Notes: generated from the sequence alone by a model not told the origin. DNA of 64,000 nt from Carettochelys insculpta (GCF_033958435.1 NC_134146.1:27178501-27242500); one strand, 5' to 3'; positions 33,673-47,214 are shown, counted from the stretch's first letter. Numbers and translations are program-made.

Positions 33673-36600
33673 TTTCCAGGCTTCTTATTCTGGCATCTTT
33701 CACCAGCACTAAAATTCAATTCTAACTTTTTGAAATATTCACTGTTCATCAAACAAAGAGTACACGCTATTTAAATATGATTGATGTGTAGATATGTAAA
33801 ATCAGACTGCAGTGGCTACCTGTGTATTTTAAGCCCCAGTATTTTTGAACAGTTCTTTGATATATTCTTCAAGAATATGTTAAAGAATAGCAAGGAATTT
33901 GTCCACTAGCTAGGATATAAGTGAAAATAACCAACAAATAAACAATTTTCTTGACAGCAAGCGCTACTTAAACACTTAAAAAGGAGCTCCCTGTTATCCC
34001 ATTTAATGGAGTGCTTTATTGGAAAATTACAAGGTTTCTTCATAGCTTTGGTCAAAGGTTATGTTTAAAATAATAAACTTTTTAAACAGCAGTGTAAAGC
34101 ATTACAGTTATGTTGTTTTATTGGCCATGCGGCCCAGGTTCTAAACCCTTTTGTATTACTCGTACGCAAAGCAATAGACATACAGATTTTTTTTTTTTTT
34201 TTTCAATCGCAGACAACACATTTGTGTCCAGCCAGGGTCAGCCTTAGGGAAAACAGGACCCTTGGTGAACTTGTGCTTTGGTTCCTCTGCCCCCCCATGG
34301 GCATGGCATACTCTATTTCCCTGTCCCCCTTGAGTTCCCCACTCCTGCATCCCCATCCATCCCAGCCTCTGCAACATAATGCCTTTAACCCCTGTTCTTC
34401 CACCCCACCCCACCATCTCTCTGCCCAGTAGCTCTTACCTCTTTATGCCCAGCAATCCCCAGGCCCAGTGGCACCTCATCCAGAGTTTTCCACCACAGAT
34501 CCCTATTCCCAGCATCCTCCTGCCTGCAGACCTTTCCCACCAACTGCCTAGCACTGTCTTGCCTCCCCCCACAACCGCCACAATTGCCTAGTACCCTGTA
34601 TTCCTGAAGGAAATTATCTCCTAAAAATTCTGTGCATGATACAATTTTCAGAATTTTAAAGTATTTGTCAATAAATAAATGCGGGGGATCCCGATGCCAA
34701 TGGCAAGCATAGGTCTCTGGCTGGCTGGAGATTGGAGATCACCCTGCAGCCTCACCATCCCCTTGCAGTCTAGGGTAAGGACTTAGCAGTGAGCTACCTG
34801 CCTGGGCATGGCAAAAGGCCACAGGGAAGTGTTTTACATGGTGGCTGGGATTTCAGCCCTGACCCCCAAACCCATTTGAATGACAAAAAAAGAAACAAAC
34901 TGATACTAATGGCTGAGTCTGGGCCCTTCCCTGCAACCTCTCTGGGCCATCATATCCCAAAATGGACTTTCATGCACCCTAAAATTGAACATTTCCCATA
35001 AGTAAAAGTAAAAAGGTGCTTGGGATGTGCAGCTTAACAAGAAAAGGAACCAATTCTTGACTTGTAGATGTGTTCCTTAACAGGCCAGGCCCTTCCCAGC
35101 CCCACCAACCTCCTGTTTCTGTCCCCTGCCCTTTCTACCTTTTTCTTCCCTTCATGTGCAACCCTGTAATTTCATAGTGCCATCAACTATCTTCATTGCT
35201 GTTGTTTAAGTCTTAGCTTGGATGGCTCATGGCTGGATATAGACGTAAAGAAAGGAACCCTCACTGTTTCCACCCTTCCCTTCCATGCCTGTACCTCCCC
35301 CACCTCCATTCAGACTTCCATACCCAGCCCCACTTCCTCCCCAGCCCAGTCCTTCTGCCCACTTACCCCTGCTCCCTGAACACCTGTGCCCAGCTATATC
35401 CCCCAGAGTTTGCCCCCTCTCTTCCAAGCTCCCTGTGCCCCCCCCCCACTTCAGTTGCCAAATCACCAGGACTGGCCTGGAGATGGATCGATCTCGATCT
35501 CCCAGTGATTGTTGAACCCAATCCTGGAGTTTAATAGAATATTTTAAGAAAATGACATTGTGATGTGGGAGTGGGGGAAGCTCCCAGAATAGCTTCCATC
35601 AGAGTTAGCTGCCCTACCCACTACCTGCTCACTCACATGGAGAGACAATTTTGCTCCTGGTCCTACAGGGCCATGCCCCTGCTGGTGACCAAGTGGTGCA
35701 GCCTGAGAGTCAACTCTGCTCTGCTCCAGACTGTGGTGGGTCAGGCCCTTGCACCACCAGTGGTGGTCCATGCTTCTCCTGGCACCATTGTACAGGGGAC
35801 AGGCAGGGGGTCATAGAGAAGCCCACCAGCCCAAGTGCCAAGGAGGGGCTGCTGAGGAGGTGTATGTGCAGCAGGTGGCCAACTGAAGGCCCACATCAGC
35901 CGGTTTAAGCATATGATGATTTGCTCTATGAAAATGAAGTCATTATGGCATTTGCCATTTGTAATGGAAGTCCAAAATTGTGGCTCAGACTTGAAGGGAC
36001 ATGAGAATAAAATAGTTGGTCCCTGAGGAAGAGGCTGCTCCAGCTCAGAGTTGAGGCACAAAGACTATGTGGTCCGTAGTGGCTTGCATACCGGCAATAC
36101 CTATTTTCTAATTAAAGAGAGCATGTTGTCTTTTTTCTGGGACTGCCTTTTATCAGCGCTAAATCATTTCTTTATTTCTTTTTCAATGTTCACTAATCAT
36201 TGCATTAGGTCCACAAATTCCTTTAAATGTGTGATTGAAACAAATGTCTAAAATGCTGCTTCAAAAGGAGCCCATCTGGCCATTTTGAACAACTGTGTGA
36301 ACTTTTGAAACTTGTCCTGTGCATTGTACACACTTCTGGAGTGTGCGTGTGTAAACTCCTTAAGGTAAGGGGTGTTTGAAAACTGCCTAGCTACCAGAAA
36401 GAGAGAAATAATTTGAAAGGCTTCCCTTTTTTTTTGCCCTCTGACAATCGAGCCGAAAAGACATGAAAAGTCAAGGGAAAACTACTAAAATGCTAATACA
36501 TATTCTATCGCTCTTGCTATTGGTTGATTTTTATATAAACTCTTCGAAAGTGCATTTATACCAGTTTAACTAATTTTCACCATCTGTTATGTCACTGGGT

Positions 36601-37054
36601 ACTTGCTGAAGAAGTTCAAAAACTATGTAATTGCACATATACCACCTTGTAATTCTCTGCATTCTGCATAACCGTGAACAAATAGAATGACAATTAATTT
36701 GAACACAAAGAAGGGCTAAGACTGGAATTCTGTATTGGGAGCTGGATCTCTGCCCAATTATTTGAACAGCCATGCTGGTAATATTTCCCCAATCCTGTAT
36801 CTCAAAAAAAAAAAAAAGTGAAATGTAGAAACTAACCTGGACTAAACTAATATTCCACCTAGTGGGTGAGGTTGTGGCAGTGCAAGATAATTGCAAGTCT
36901 GCCAGAGGTCTTCTGCCATAAAGTAGGCAGGAGAAGCTGAGAAAGGGGAATGGCTGATACAGCAAAGGAATGTGCTGACCTGGCACACTTTCCCCAGGTA
37001 TCCTTTGTTAGGAGGACTCTTATGCAATCCTGAGTGCAACTTTAAGCTGCCCTT
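33673..37054. other. Intergenic DNA, partly C-rich
   Basis: A T-run lies at 34187-34203. From about 34200 to 35500 the plus strand is unusually rich in CCC and CCA words and gives proline-rich chance frames on the plus strand and glycine-rich ones on the minus. No gene or known element was recognised. The 138-codon minus frame at 36570-36986 has no family signal. Confidence 0.35.
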
Positions 37055-37174
37055 AGGGTTGCCAGTTTTTGGTGGACGTATTCCTGGAGGATTCACCACA
37101 AGCCATCATTGTTAATTAAAGATTAATTTTCAATCCCAGGAGCCTCCAGGGCAACTCTAGAGGGTTGACAACCC
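37055..37174. mobile_element. Short palindromic MITE-like element
   Basis: The ends AGGGTTGCCAG and GTTGACAACCC are inverted copies. Next inward are the paired 'CCTGGAGG' and 'CCTCCAGG' words, and the centre is the self-complementary TTAATTAAAGATTAA region. This matches a very common short element in turtles and other reptiles. Confidence 0.6.
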
Positions 37175-38450
37175 AAGAGGATGGCAGTTGTCCAAAATTT
37201 AACCTAGCCTTCGCTTTGTGTAATTTGTGCTTGCCAAAATTCTAGTGAGAACTAAATAGATACCCCTGAAAAAAAAAAAAAGCCTCATGCACTGCTCTTG
37301 TAAGAATTCCAGCCTAATTTGTAAATGCAAATGTATAAATGGCTAAAATAAAGTTCAGCTAAATATTTGAACTTATGGGCATGAAGGCCTTAAGCCTTTG
37401 AAGTTTATGCATCCTTTAAAGAAACTAGATTTTCCTTGGACAGACCACAGCCACTATACTTTTTCAAAGGAATATAGGTGGAAAATAAGAACGTGCCTGA
37501 AGTTAAAGAAAAGCCTATCTGTCCACAAGACAGTTAAATCATTATTCAGAAGCAGTTAATCTTTCTCAAAAATGTGTTTTGTCCTCTGGCCAAAGCTAGT
37601 GTAAATTTGAGCAATGTGGAATGCAAGGGCTGGCTGCCTAGAATGTTAGAAAACAATCCAGAAAACTCATTTGAATTAAATCTTCTCCTAGTAACAGCAG
37701 GCCTATATGGTTTTAAGTTTATAAACTGTAACAGTGTGCCCATTCATACAAGTTACACTTGGTTTGCGCTTTGTTTTTCTTGCATACAAAGCTGAACAAA
37801 TATAGTCAGACCTGGTGTAGTTAATATACCACTTATTTCTTGGAACATTCGCTCAGATTTAAAGATGAATTTACCTGAAACATGCCTGTTTGTTTTATGT
37901 TCACTTTCTGACTGCTCGATCAACTGAGCTTTCCTGGTATAAATGTTTACTGAGAGTTTTATTCTCTAAGCTACTGAGCATGGTAGGTTTCAATCCAGCA
38001 GAGAACTGAAGTATATGGCTAAATTAAGGAGTCAAAGACTTCTTGCAAGCTTAAAATCATAGATCGAGCTCTGGAAACATTTCATAGTGTACATACAGGA
38101 AAAATAAAATTTATACCAACTCGCCTAGGATTGGGGAATACTTTTAACACCCCCCCCCACACACACTCATCTCAGTGCCTTCAGTCCTCCAGCTGTCTCT
38201 GGTTAAGGCCCCATAGCCATTTGGATCCTGACAAGGCAGTTAGATCTGCAGCCCCTTAGTGCTTGATTGTGTTCGTCCCAAGCATCCAATGCTGGCACTT
38301 TGTTTTTTCTCCAAGATCTGTGAGTGGCATATGCCAGTAGTTACCAGTTACCACACACACTATCTAAGTGGTGTATCTTTTATAAAGGAAGCTGGAACCA
38401 GAGTCCTGAAAGAGCTGTATGTGTATTTGCAATGTCCATCACGTGGATGA
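37175..38450. other. AT-rich intergenic DNA
   Basis: No gene recognised. Confidence 0.45.
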
Positions 38451-38895
38451 TACAGTAGAACCTCAGAGTTACGGACACCTGGTGAATGGTGGTAGCTTGT
38501 AACGTTGAAATGTTCTGTAACGTTTTACAGGCTTCAGCTGGGTGTGGGGGCAGGCCTGCAGTCACAGGGCGGGGTGATGTAAGTGTTCCAGAGGAGAAGG
38601 GTCTGACCCTTCAAGTCGGGGGTGGGGGGAAGGAGGATGGGATGGCTCAGGGTTTTTGCCACAGGGGTTTAAACCTGGGAGGAGTGACAGGTCTCAGGGC
38701 TTTAATCCCACAGCTCCATTCTGGCTTCAGCCATGGGGGAGAGGGCTTGGGGCTTCAGGCTTGTAGGACCAAAGTTGGGAATGGAGCTAAAGGGCTGAAG
38801 CACTGAGCTCTGGCACCGTCCCCAATCTAAAACCCTGAATTCTGTGCTCCTGGGAGTGAAAAGCCTCAAGCTTTTGCCCCTTCCCCCCTCTTTCA
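38451..38895. mobile_element. DNA-transposon end plus GC-rich block
   Basis: The start ACAGTAGAACCTCAGAGTTA followed by 'TGTAACGTTGAAATGTTC' resembles the end of a Tc1/mariner-type reptile element. The adjacent GC-rich block (38530-38890) may be its interior or a separate insertion. No second terminal repeat is visible. Confidence 0.4.
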
Positions 38896-39145
38896 TTCAG
38901 AATGTGGGCCTTCCTTGCTGCCTATGGCTGCAGATCCAACCCTCCTCTCTCCACTGCCCCCAGCTGAAGTGCTGAAGCAGTTCCCATATGTACTGGGGGT
39001 GGGAGGGGTTGGTCTCTGCTGTCTCATTGATTACCTCTAATTCCATGTATGTCTGGTTGACCAGTACATCTGTAACTCTGGTGCTCATACCTTTTGAAAT
39101 TCTGCTGTGGACCCAAGTTTACATAATTACTTTGGAAAAAAGCAA

Positions 39146-39725
39146 AAAAGCAGTCATGCAGCACTTCAAAGACTAAGAAAATAATTTATTAGGTAATGAG
39201 CTTTTGTGGGACAGACCCATTTCTTCAGATCTAGAGCATTTTCAGTCCAGACTCAGTTATATAGTACAGAGGGCCAAGAAAAATTTGCAATAAAAAGTGT
39301 CAACTCTTCTAGTGAGTAATTAAGTTTTATGAATGATTGGTAGAGATCTTTAGTATTTGGTCTTTCAGTAGGATCAGAGAAGATGCGATCGTATCTATGG
39401 GCTTGACGATAAATGATTGATTATGTGGGGTGTGCTGGAAGGAAGTTGGAGGCATGGAGGTAAGTATAGCAGTCAGTAGGTTTCCGGTAGAAAGTGGTGT
39501 TGATCTGGCCATCAGTGATTTGTACTGTACTGTGGTGTTCAGGAAATATATCTCTTGTGTAGAATGGTCAAGGCTGAGATTGATGGTGGGGTGTAGGTGT
39601 TAAAATCTCTGTGGAATTCTTCCTGAGTCTCTTTTACCATAGGTCCAAATGCTAAAGATATTATCAATGTAGCATAAGTAAAGGCGGGATAATAGGGGAC
39701 AAGAGCTGATTGAATGACTGTGGGG
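39146..39725 (-). pseudogene. Penelope-like element: reverse-transcriptase remnant plus 3' ribozyme module
   Basis: Read on the minus strand, the segment begins with a reverse-transcriptase frame containing CYIDNIFSIWTYGK. This is the palm motif C, normally YIDD, with N replacing the second Asp at codon 39660-39662. A shifted frame then continues (open at 39327-39512). It ends at the hammerhead region (CTGAAGA, GTCTGTCCCAC, AAAA) and the TTAGTCTTTGAAGTGC module. PLEs use this enzyme with a GIY-YIG nuclease to insert copies. The nuclease part, most of the reverse transcriptase and the last 3' bases are missing. This is the longest PLE copy in the window and ties the short copies to their source. 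Confidence 0.8.
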
Positions 39726-42700
39726 TTAGAGAAGTTTGCACAACAGTATTTGCAAAATGTACATTTTATAAGAGATAAAACACTACTTAATGGTGCAGAT
39801 GTAGTACTTGGAAGTACAATTTTGGTGAGTAAAAATCATACTAAACAGTGTAACATGGATGGTCTCTCCCATAAGGACAGTAGGGGACAGGAGCCACTGA
39901 GCCCAATTTCAGGTCATTACCTCTTCAGAAACGGGTGTTCAGGAAGGATTAGCTGAACCAGGGCCATCCCTACACAGCCCAGCATCAGCACTTTCTGCAT
40001 CTCCCCTTCCCCCAGCAGGTTGGTGCCCCAAATTTTAAGATGCTCTCTGTGGCTTTGTGTTTTGTATATGGGTAGGGATGGCCCTGCAAACCACATTGAG
40101 ACTGGAGGATAGTCAGCACACTGGCACCTATCTCCTGAATGCAACACACCCTGCTGAGCATGGCATTGAGCTTGAGTTAAGTGAAAGGCAGAGCTATGAG
40201 TGACCTGCAGGAGGTTGACGTGCCTCTGGGATAGACTAGAAACCAGTCTTAGGGGAAGCCTGCAAGGAGAGAGACATTCCCCAGTAAGAAGGCTAGATAG
40301 CCATAGCCCTCAAGGGAGAATTCTTAACACCAGGATTAGGTCTCAGAAAGACCTAAAGGAAAAGACTCTCCTGAAAGGCCAGGATATTTGACAGGAAGAG
40401 GACCTGGGAAAAGATCATCCAGGACAGGCGAATGGTTGTCAGTGGCCTATGCTCCAAGGTGTCAGAGTGGAAGAGGCTTACTGCTACTACAAATAGTCCT
40501 ACTTACAACAGCTCCATTAATAAAGATGCAAAGCTTTACTGTTTAGGTGGTGTTTGGTAGCATTAGCTGGTCTTTTGTTTATCCACAGGTGGCATGGCTT
40601 TGAGCAAGCTTGTGGCTGCATGGAGGAGCGGTGGGGCTGAGCTCCTGCCTCGTGTGCCAATGAAAATCTACTCACGTGCCACTCTTGGCACCTGTTCTGG
40701 GGGTTGCTGACTCCTGGCCTAATTTATGACAGGTAAATGAATCAGAGTCCTATATTTAATGCAAGTCTACGCTTTCTTTTCTTCATTTCCCACTGTACTA
40801 TAACTTGGCAAGCTGATATGTTCACATAAGGTTTTCCAGAAGTACTGTCTCATGAATAACCTTTCACATGACATACTCACCATTTGACAAACCAGCCATT
40901 CAGCAGCTTGCATTTTGACTCTTGAAATAAATCCCGTGTTTCCTTTAAGATGTGATCCTCCTTGTGGCTTTTCTTCTAAGACAACCTAAACTTTATTTCA
41001 GTGATATGTATTAGTAACTAGATTCATCATGAAGTAATCTACTTACTACTGGTTTTATTGATGTGAAGCAGATATTTGTGCCAATACAGGGGTATGGAAA
41101 CAGTGACTTTCTTGGACAGACATACAAAAAGAACTCAGACCCCAATGTGCTGAGAATTTAGGAAAAGTATGGCAAATTATTTAATGGGAACTGAGCATTC
41201 TGGAAACTGACCCACAGGAAACAAAGCCCAGCAAATGCTGTTACTGCCTACGGTAACAAAAGTAGGGTGTGTGGAGCATATGCGCTTTTCTACCCCCTAA
41301 GAGTGTTGCCTCTTCTGGCACTTGCTATAGTGTGGGGGGGGGAGGTGCAGGGAGAAAGGTGTGAAAAGAGTTGTCTTTGCTGCAAAAGGAGAAGAATTTA
41401 AGAGGGAGGCAGAGCTCCTATTTTGAGAATAGGGAGTAGAGGAGTGTAATGGGGCATAGAGATCCACATTGATCAGAAGGTGGTTCATGAGAACGTGTGG
41501 CTCCATTGAGCCCAACCTTGTTACCCCAATGCAAGATGAAAAAGGAAAAGCCCAGATCAGTGACTGCTGACCCGAGAGAAGGTAACACTGTAAAAGAAGG
41601 CCTCTTTGGGCCTGGTATCTAACAAAGACTGCCTGGAAGGAAGTATCAGGTGGGTATACTCAAGCTACATACTCCTGGGTGCCAGAATTTCCTTGGAACA
41701 GGTAGCTTGGTGCAGGTACATTAAAAGGCACTTTATTGTGCCAATAAGTCCAGATTCTGCCCAGGGACAAGTAGGCACTACTCCTATTTTTGCCCTTTAG
41801 GGTTTCCTTAGCTTGAGGAATCTGTAAGAGCCCCCTCAGCACAGACTCTTTAAGAGACAGGTTGAATCTGCAGATAGTCCTGTCATGTCACTTTCTTTCA
41901 GCACTTGTCCCCAGTAGATTCTTTCACAGCGGGAGGTGCTGGGTGTTTCTGCCATTCCAGTCCCTTGTAGACATTTTGTTGCTGGAGGCCCTACTGTTTC
42001 ATTCAAATTGTCAAAGGTCACTGTGTAAACCAAGGTGAATTTCTAAGTGTTTCCTCATGTTGTACCCTATGAGAGTCTATTTCTCTCTTTGCTATGGTTG
42101 GTGAGTCATTCATATCAGCATATCATGCACTGCCTGGTGTGGTTTCTTTTCTTGAGTGTGTGCCTTATTGTCTACCACGTGGTATGTTGTGAAATACTAC
42201 ATTGTGACCAGTGCATATGAACTGACTTTACTCTGGGAGTAGAAAGTACATTTTTGCATGTTGTTTACGGCTTCTGTTTAGAGTGTATCGTGATTTTATA
42301 ATCTGAAGATATAAAGGCGCATGAAAGTTAGGCAGAAGAATTTTGATTAAATTGCCTATGAATTCATATAAATAAAAATGAGTAACAAGCGGATAAGGAG
42401 CACACTACACACAGAGACTATTATTCAAAGGAATTCAGCAATGATATAGCTGAGGCAGAGCTCAACTTTCTGCTGAAAGCTCTTTATTGCATTGAAAATA
42501 ATTCTAGATTTTCTTGGATAATAAAACAGCTGAACTAGTTTATTGACAGTTTGAACCTCCCATGGTTCTTTGTAATGAAGGACTTCCAGAATGTACACTG
42601 TTTTGATTGCCAGTTAAGTCCAGAGGCAAAAATTTAATTTCAGTCTCTGGTATTATCATACCAAGAAATATTGATTGAAAAATTAATGCAATTTGATTTT

Positions 42701-43020
42701 GAAGCAGGAACATTGTGCTGGGGATTGAAAAGTGGTGGAGGCCTGTAAATGAAAAGTAATGATGATGTATGGTATCAGCAGGAATGCAAATTATCTAAAA
42801 ATTGGGAGATAGCATCCTTAAAAGTCCCGAGTCTTTCAAAAATGTTTTCTGCACTTGCTGGTTTCTGATCATTTAGGGTACATATGGGTCACATTGGCAA
42901 AGTTTATCTCCGCAACCATAAGGGCTAGAAACTTTAATCACAGTTGCAGGAGCTGAGGATTTCAGAAGAACATGGGGAGAGGGCAAATCTATTGTCCTGG
43001 TACATCAATTTCCTGAAGCA
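39726..43020. other. Intergenic DNA
   Basis: No gene or clear element recognised on either strand. Confidence 0.4.
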
Positions 43021-43228
43021 ACTCTTGCTGCAAACTTTGGTTTGTTTATAAACTCATGGATGACAGGAGTAGTTCTGGAAGGTCCTGGTGTCCATCACTG
43101 GACATGGTGGAGCAAGTTAGAAAAACACCTGCCAGTAATGGTCTAGATAAATCTCCTTCCATGAGTGCAGGGGACTGGCCTAGATGTCCTCTTAAGGCAC
43201 CTTCCAATCCTATGATTCTAGAAGATTT
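43021..43228 (+). mobile_element. CR1-like 3' tail
   Basis: It ends in 'GGACTGGCCTAGATGTCC', 'CACCTTCCAATCCTATGATT', the usual CR1 end. The sequence before it is diverged. Confidence 0.65.
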
Positions 43229-44127
43229 GAGAAAGTAGAATTTAGTGCACATCTTTAAAAAGGAGGAGTCAGAAAACTATAAACCAGTCAGCCTGATATT
43301 CATACCTGGGAAGTCACTGGAGCAATGTATGAAACATTCAGTTTGTGAATACATGCCAGATGAAGGGATAATCACTAGCAGCCAGCCTGGATTTACCAAG
43401 AAAAAAAATCATATCAATCCTGCTTGATTTTCTTCTTTGACAGGGTAACTGATTTGGTAGACAGAGGGAATGCAGTAGACATAATATACCTGGGCTTCAG
43501 CCAGGCTTATCAAATTATGATAAGTATGCTGGAGAAATGTAGGATAATGCTGGATAAATGGATATATAATTGATGAACCAACCAGTGACCGTTAAGGGAA
43601 TGATGATTGATTGGAGGGAAGTCTCAAGTGGTATTATACAGGAATCTGTTCTGGGTCTAGTGTTCATTAAATTTTTATTAGTGACCTGGCTGTAGGAATA
43701 AAAAGCATAATGATCAAGTTTGCAGATGAGACAAAGATAGTGGGCGGGTGGGTTGCCAGTACTTTGGAGGATAGAGCTAAAATTCAGAGGGATATTGATA
43801 AATCAGAGAATTAGATGATAGAAAATAAAATGAAGCTTAAAAAATGTAAAGTGCTGTACTTAGAGAGGAAAAACTAAATGCACAAATAGAGAATGGGGGA
43901 TAATGGCTTGGCAGCAGCACTTCTAAATAGGACTGGGGAGTAGTGGTTGATCATAACCTCAGTATGAGTCAGCAGTGTGATGCTATTGCAAAAAAGTGAA
44001 TGCAGTTTTAGGTTGCACTAGCAGAGGCAGAATATGCATATCATGAGAGGTGATCATATTGCTCTACACAGGGCTGGTTAGCCTCAGCTGGAGTACCACA
44101 TCCAGTTTGGATCACTAATGTATAGAA

Positions 44128-44298
44128 TCAGAGGGGTAGCCGTGTTAGTTTGGATCTGTAGAGCAACGAAGGGTCCTGTGGCACCTTATAGACTAACAGA
44201 AAAGTTTAGAGCATGAGCTTTCGTGAGTTAACTCACTTCTTCAGATGCTGGATGCTCCAGCATCTGAAGAAGTGAGTTAACTCACGAAAGCTCATGCT
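44128..44298 (-). mobile_element. Penelope-like insertion forming a perfect palindrome, 13-bp target duplication
   Basis: CTAATGTATAGAA is repeated at 44115-44127 and 44299-44311. Read on the minus strand, the 3' end is the usual 'CTAACACGGCTACCCCTCTGA' and the TTAGTCTATAAGGTGCC module. The 5' half is an inverted copy: 44206-44252 pairs perfectly with 44256-44302 (47 bp) around a 3-base spacer. The last four paired bases on the right overlap the target duplication. The insertion lies in a CR1 relic. Confidence 0.9.
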
Positions 44299-44299
44299 C
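44264..44299 (+). ncRNA. Hammerhead ribozyme core, present on both strands
   Basis: CTGAAGA (44264-44270), stem II GTGAG/CTCAC with TTAA loop, GAAA (44286-44289), then GC-TCAT-GC-T forming a 3-bp stem III with the last A of GAAA, and C at the cleavage position. All core bases are present. Because of the palindrome, the same core reads on the minus strand at 44209-44244. Stem I is not paired in the single copy. Confidence 0.7.
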
Positions 44300-44800
44300 T
44301 AATGTATAGAAAAGATGCAGAGAAACTAGAAGGGATTCAGAAGCAAGGAACACATATGATAGAAGGGATGGAATGCAAGCCGTATGAGTAAAGGCTGAAG
44401 GAACTAGAGATATATGTTTGGAAAAGGCGCGATTAAGGGTGATATAATAGCAGTATACAGATACTTCAAAGGCTGTCATAAAAATGTGGAGAAAATTGTT
44501 CTCTTTTTGCCTTTAAGGGTAGGACAAGAGGCAATTGTTTCAATTCGATTAGACTTAAATCTCAGGAAAAACATCCTAACTATAAGAACAGTAGGACAGT
44601 GGAATGGGCTTCCTCAGGAGGTTGTGGAAGCTGCTTTACTAGAGGTTTTCAAAAGAAGACAAGATAGTCATCTTGCATGTTGGCAGGGGTTGGGGGGTAA
44701 TCCTTCTGTCTCTTGGTTCTATTACTCTAAGTTATCCTCTTCCTTCCTTGCTCTGGTAAATTGTGTATAAGAGACCCATATTTTTAGACAATAGTCTTTA

Positions 44801-47214
44801 AACATGTAGAACAAGTCTGCCAGAAAGAAAAATTAAACAACATGGGGAAATATAAAAGAGCAAATTCTCTCAAGTGCCTTTTCTTAATGAAATAATAGAA
44901 TATATGAATTGCAGTAAGAAAGTTTACTGCTGGACATATTAATTTAAATGCCACTGTTACAAGGTGTTATGAGAAACGAAGTATAGGCATTTTAACTCGT
45001 CATGCAGCAACTCAAACAATTGGTTGAAATGTGATGACCATTCCAGAGAAACAAAATGACTCAATGACATTAACCTGGGGTAAATAACAATAATATGCAC
45101 TCAATTTCTAGACAGGAGAGACCTGAAAGAGAGTTACTGTATGATGAGGTAAGAAAGCCTTTCTCATGTAAACTGGGAAATCCTTGAGATGTGATACAAC
45201 GAAGGTAGAAATTACAAATGTAAGAAATGATTGCTTTCTGAGCAGCCTGTAATAGAAACTGCTCATTTTCTTATCAGGTTGAACTCTTAATACATTGTTA
45301 AAGCTTTCAGCAGGGGAACCAAGGTAGTACGTGAAAGGAGATTATTTGAAATAAAATAATCTGAGAAAACTTTCCTCTTATCAAATACTTTGTTTAGAAT
45401 ATTAGACTTTAGATCAGTGGAGTGAATGTATTAGCGGGCTCAGGTTATGGAGCTCCCATAACTTTTAAGTGGCAGAAAAGCATTGCTGTGCAAACACAGA
45501 ATCTTGCTGCATCAGTGTTAGATTAAAAACTAGGTGTACTATACGCTCCAACTCTTAACATTACAAGGCTGACCGGAGCCCCCAGAATTCCATCCATGCG
45601 TCAAAACATGTAGGGGACTAACTTTGAATAAAACGGGTCTATAATGAAGAGAAAGAGCCATCAAATATTAGTAATCACAGGAAAAGGAGCCAGGGAGCAC
45701 TAGTGATAAAACATCACTAAAGCGTATGTGAAGTGAAACTGTGGTAAATCTACTTCATCTATTACTCTTTGACCATGGTCTTTCTGTGGGCAATTAAGAC
45801 AGAAAGATATACAAAGTTCTTTAATCTCCATGCCAAATGAAGACAGCATCAAAACTCTACCCAGGCCAATTGCTGAGGCAAGGGAGATGGCTTATACTCT
45901 GTGATGCTGATATTGTATAGCTACAGAATTCTAGAAGGCATGAATACCAGTCCATTTTTCCCTTTCTGGCTATACATGAATGCAAGAGCTGAGGTACATG
46001 AACACGGTTTGATAAACTGACATCTTACATTATTCAGTTTCATGATGAATGAGGCAGATGGAGAGAGGCTAAGGGTTGATTCTTATATCCCCAATGAGGT
46101 GTCGCAGCTAGGCTGCTGTCTCTGCTCTACTTTGTGTCTTCTGTCTGCAACACCACACCTAGCTACCAGAAAGCTTTACTTTTATAATAACTTGTGTGAT
46201 TAAATCACAGGAAATAATGCATGGTAGCTGGCTTCCAAATCGCCTGGATTCTTGGTGTAGTAAATTTCTTGTTGGGAGAGGGAGAAAAGTAGATGCACAT
46301 TCTTGTCAATAAAACACACTGAGATGTAATCCCTTGAATTGTGCAGAACAATTTGTTAGTGCCTGAGGTATATCTGCTTATAAAAGTGAAAGTAATTGTG
46401 AACAGATTAGGACCAATTTTAGGACAATTGGGAGGCAAGGACACCAGGCAGACGTTGCAATCATCCAATATCCATGTGCCAATAGCTGTTCAGAGGGTGG
46501 AAGGGAGGGGAAGAGAGAATGGGGTTTAAATATGTTTGCTGTTTTCATTGATTTAATGAAGGTACGTGATTCATTTTGAAGAGAAGTATTGTAGAAAGTA
46601 ACAAAGTCATAGGGAATTCCAGATAAAATAACTCCATTTAAAAATGTTAAATAAGTCGATGATTGTGCAATTGTCTATAGTTAAGCTCATTCTCTTAAGC
46701 AGATGATGTGGTACAATTAGCAGACATGTTGGAAGCAATGGTGGTACTCTTTGCTCCTTTGGAAAAACAAGAGTATTTTGTCATCTTAGAATTTATTATA
46801 TTTTGGAAGAGGACAATAGGTAAAGTGCTAAAACAGAGCAATGGGAGAGTTGTCAATTAAGCAAAATTGACGTATAGACCTCTGAAGCTTGATTAGTACT
46901 GATAGGTTCCGTCAAGGATGAGGTTAAAAGGAGATGGGAATTAGAGATGACTACTGCACATAAGTTGATCAAATTGTGGACTGAAAAACTTTACACTTGG
47001 TGCCAATGTGGAAATTTATCAAACCAGTGTGCTAACAGTGATATGTGATCTGATAGAAGCTGTGTTAAATGAAACAGTTGCCAGAAGGCTGGCAGCAGTT
47101 CAGACGTGAGTTCTTTGGAAAACGGCAGGTGTAAAGTTGAAGATATATGAACTTAGAAGGAAAAGAAGATGTGAAATCAGGGCACAGGACTAGCTGCAAT
47201 CAAAAAAATTATGA
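44801..47214. other. AT-rich intergenic DNA
   Basis: No gene recognised. Confidence 0.45.

Larger units (their letters stand above)
43240..44800 (+). pseudogene. Decayed CR1-type LINE reverse transcriptase, sense
   Basis: Translated in pieces, the block gives relics of the reverse transcriptase: 'NYKPVSLIFIPGKSLEQ', then a region like 'GLVF...' with 'FADETKI' in place of the catalytic FADDTK. The thumb-like 'MSQQCD' region follows, and at 44414-44770 the downstream 'GQWNGLPQEVVEAALLEVFK' segment. Many stops and shifts are present. A PLE copy interrupts it at 44128-44298. Confidence 0.75.

Noticed and set aside
36570..36986. 138-codon minus-strand frame with a hydrophobic run
   Set aside because: No family resemblance. 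A run of phenylalanine comes from a poly-A stretch.
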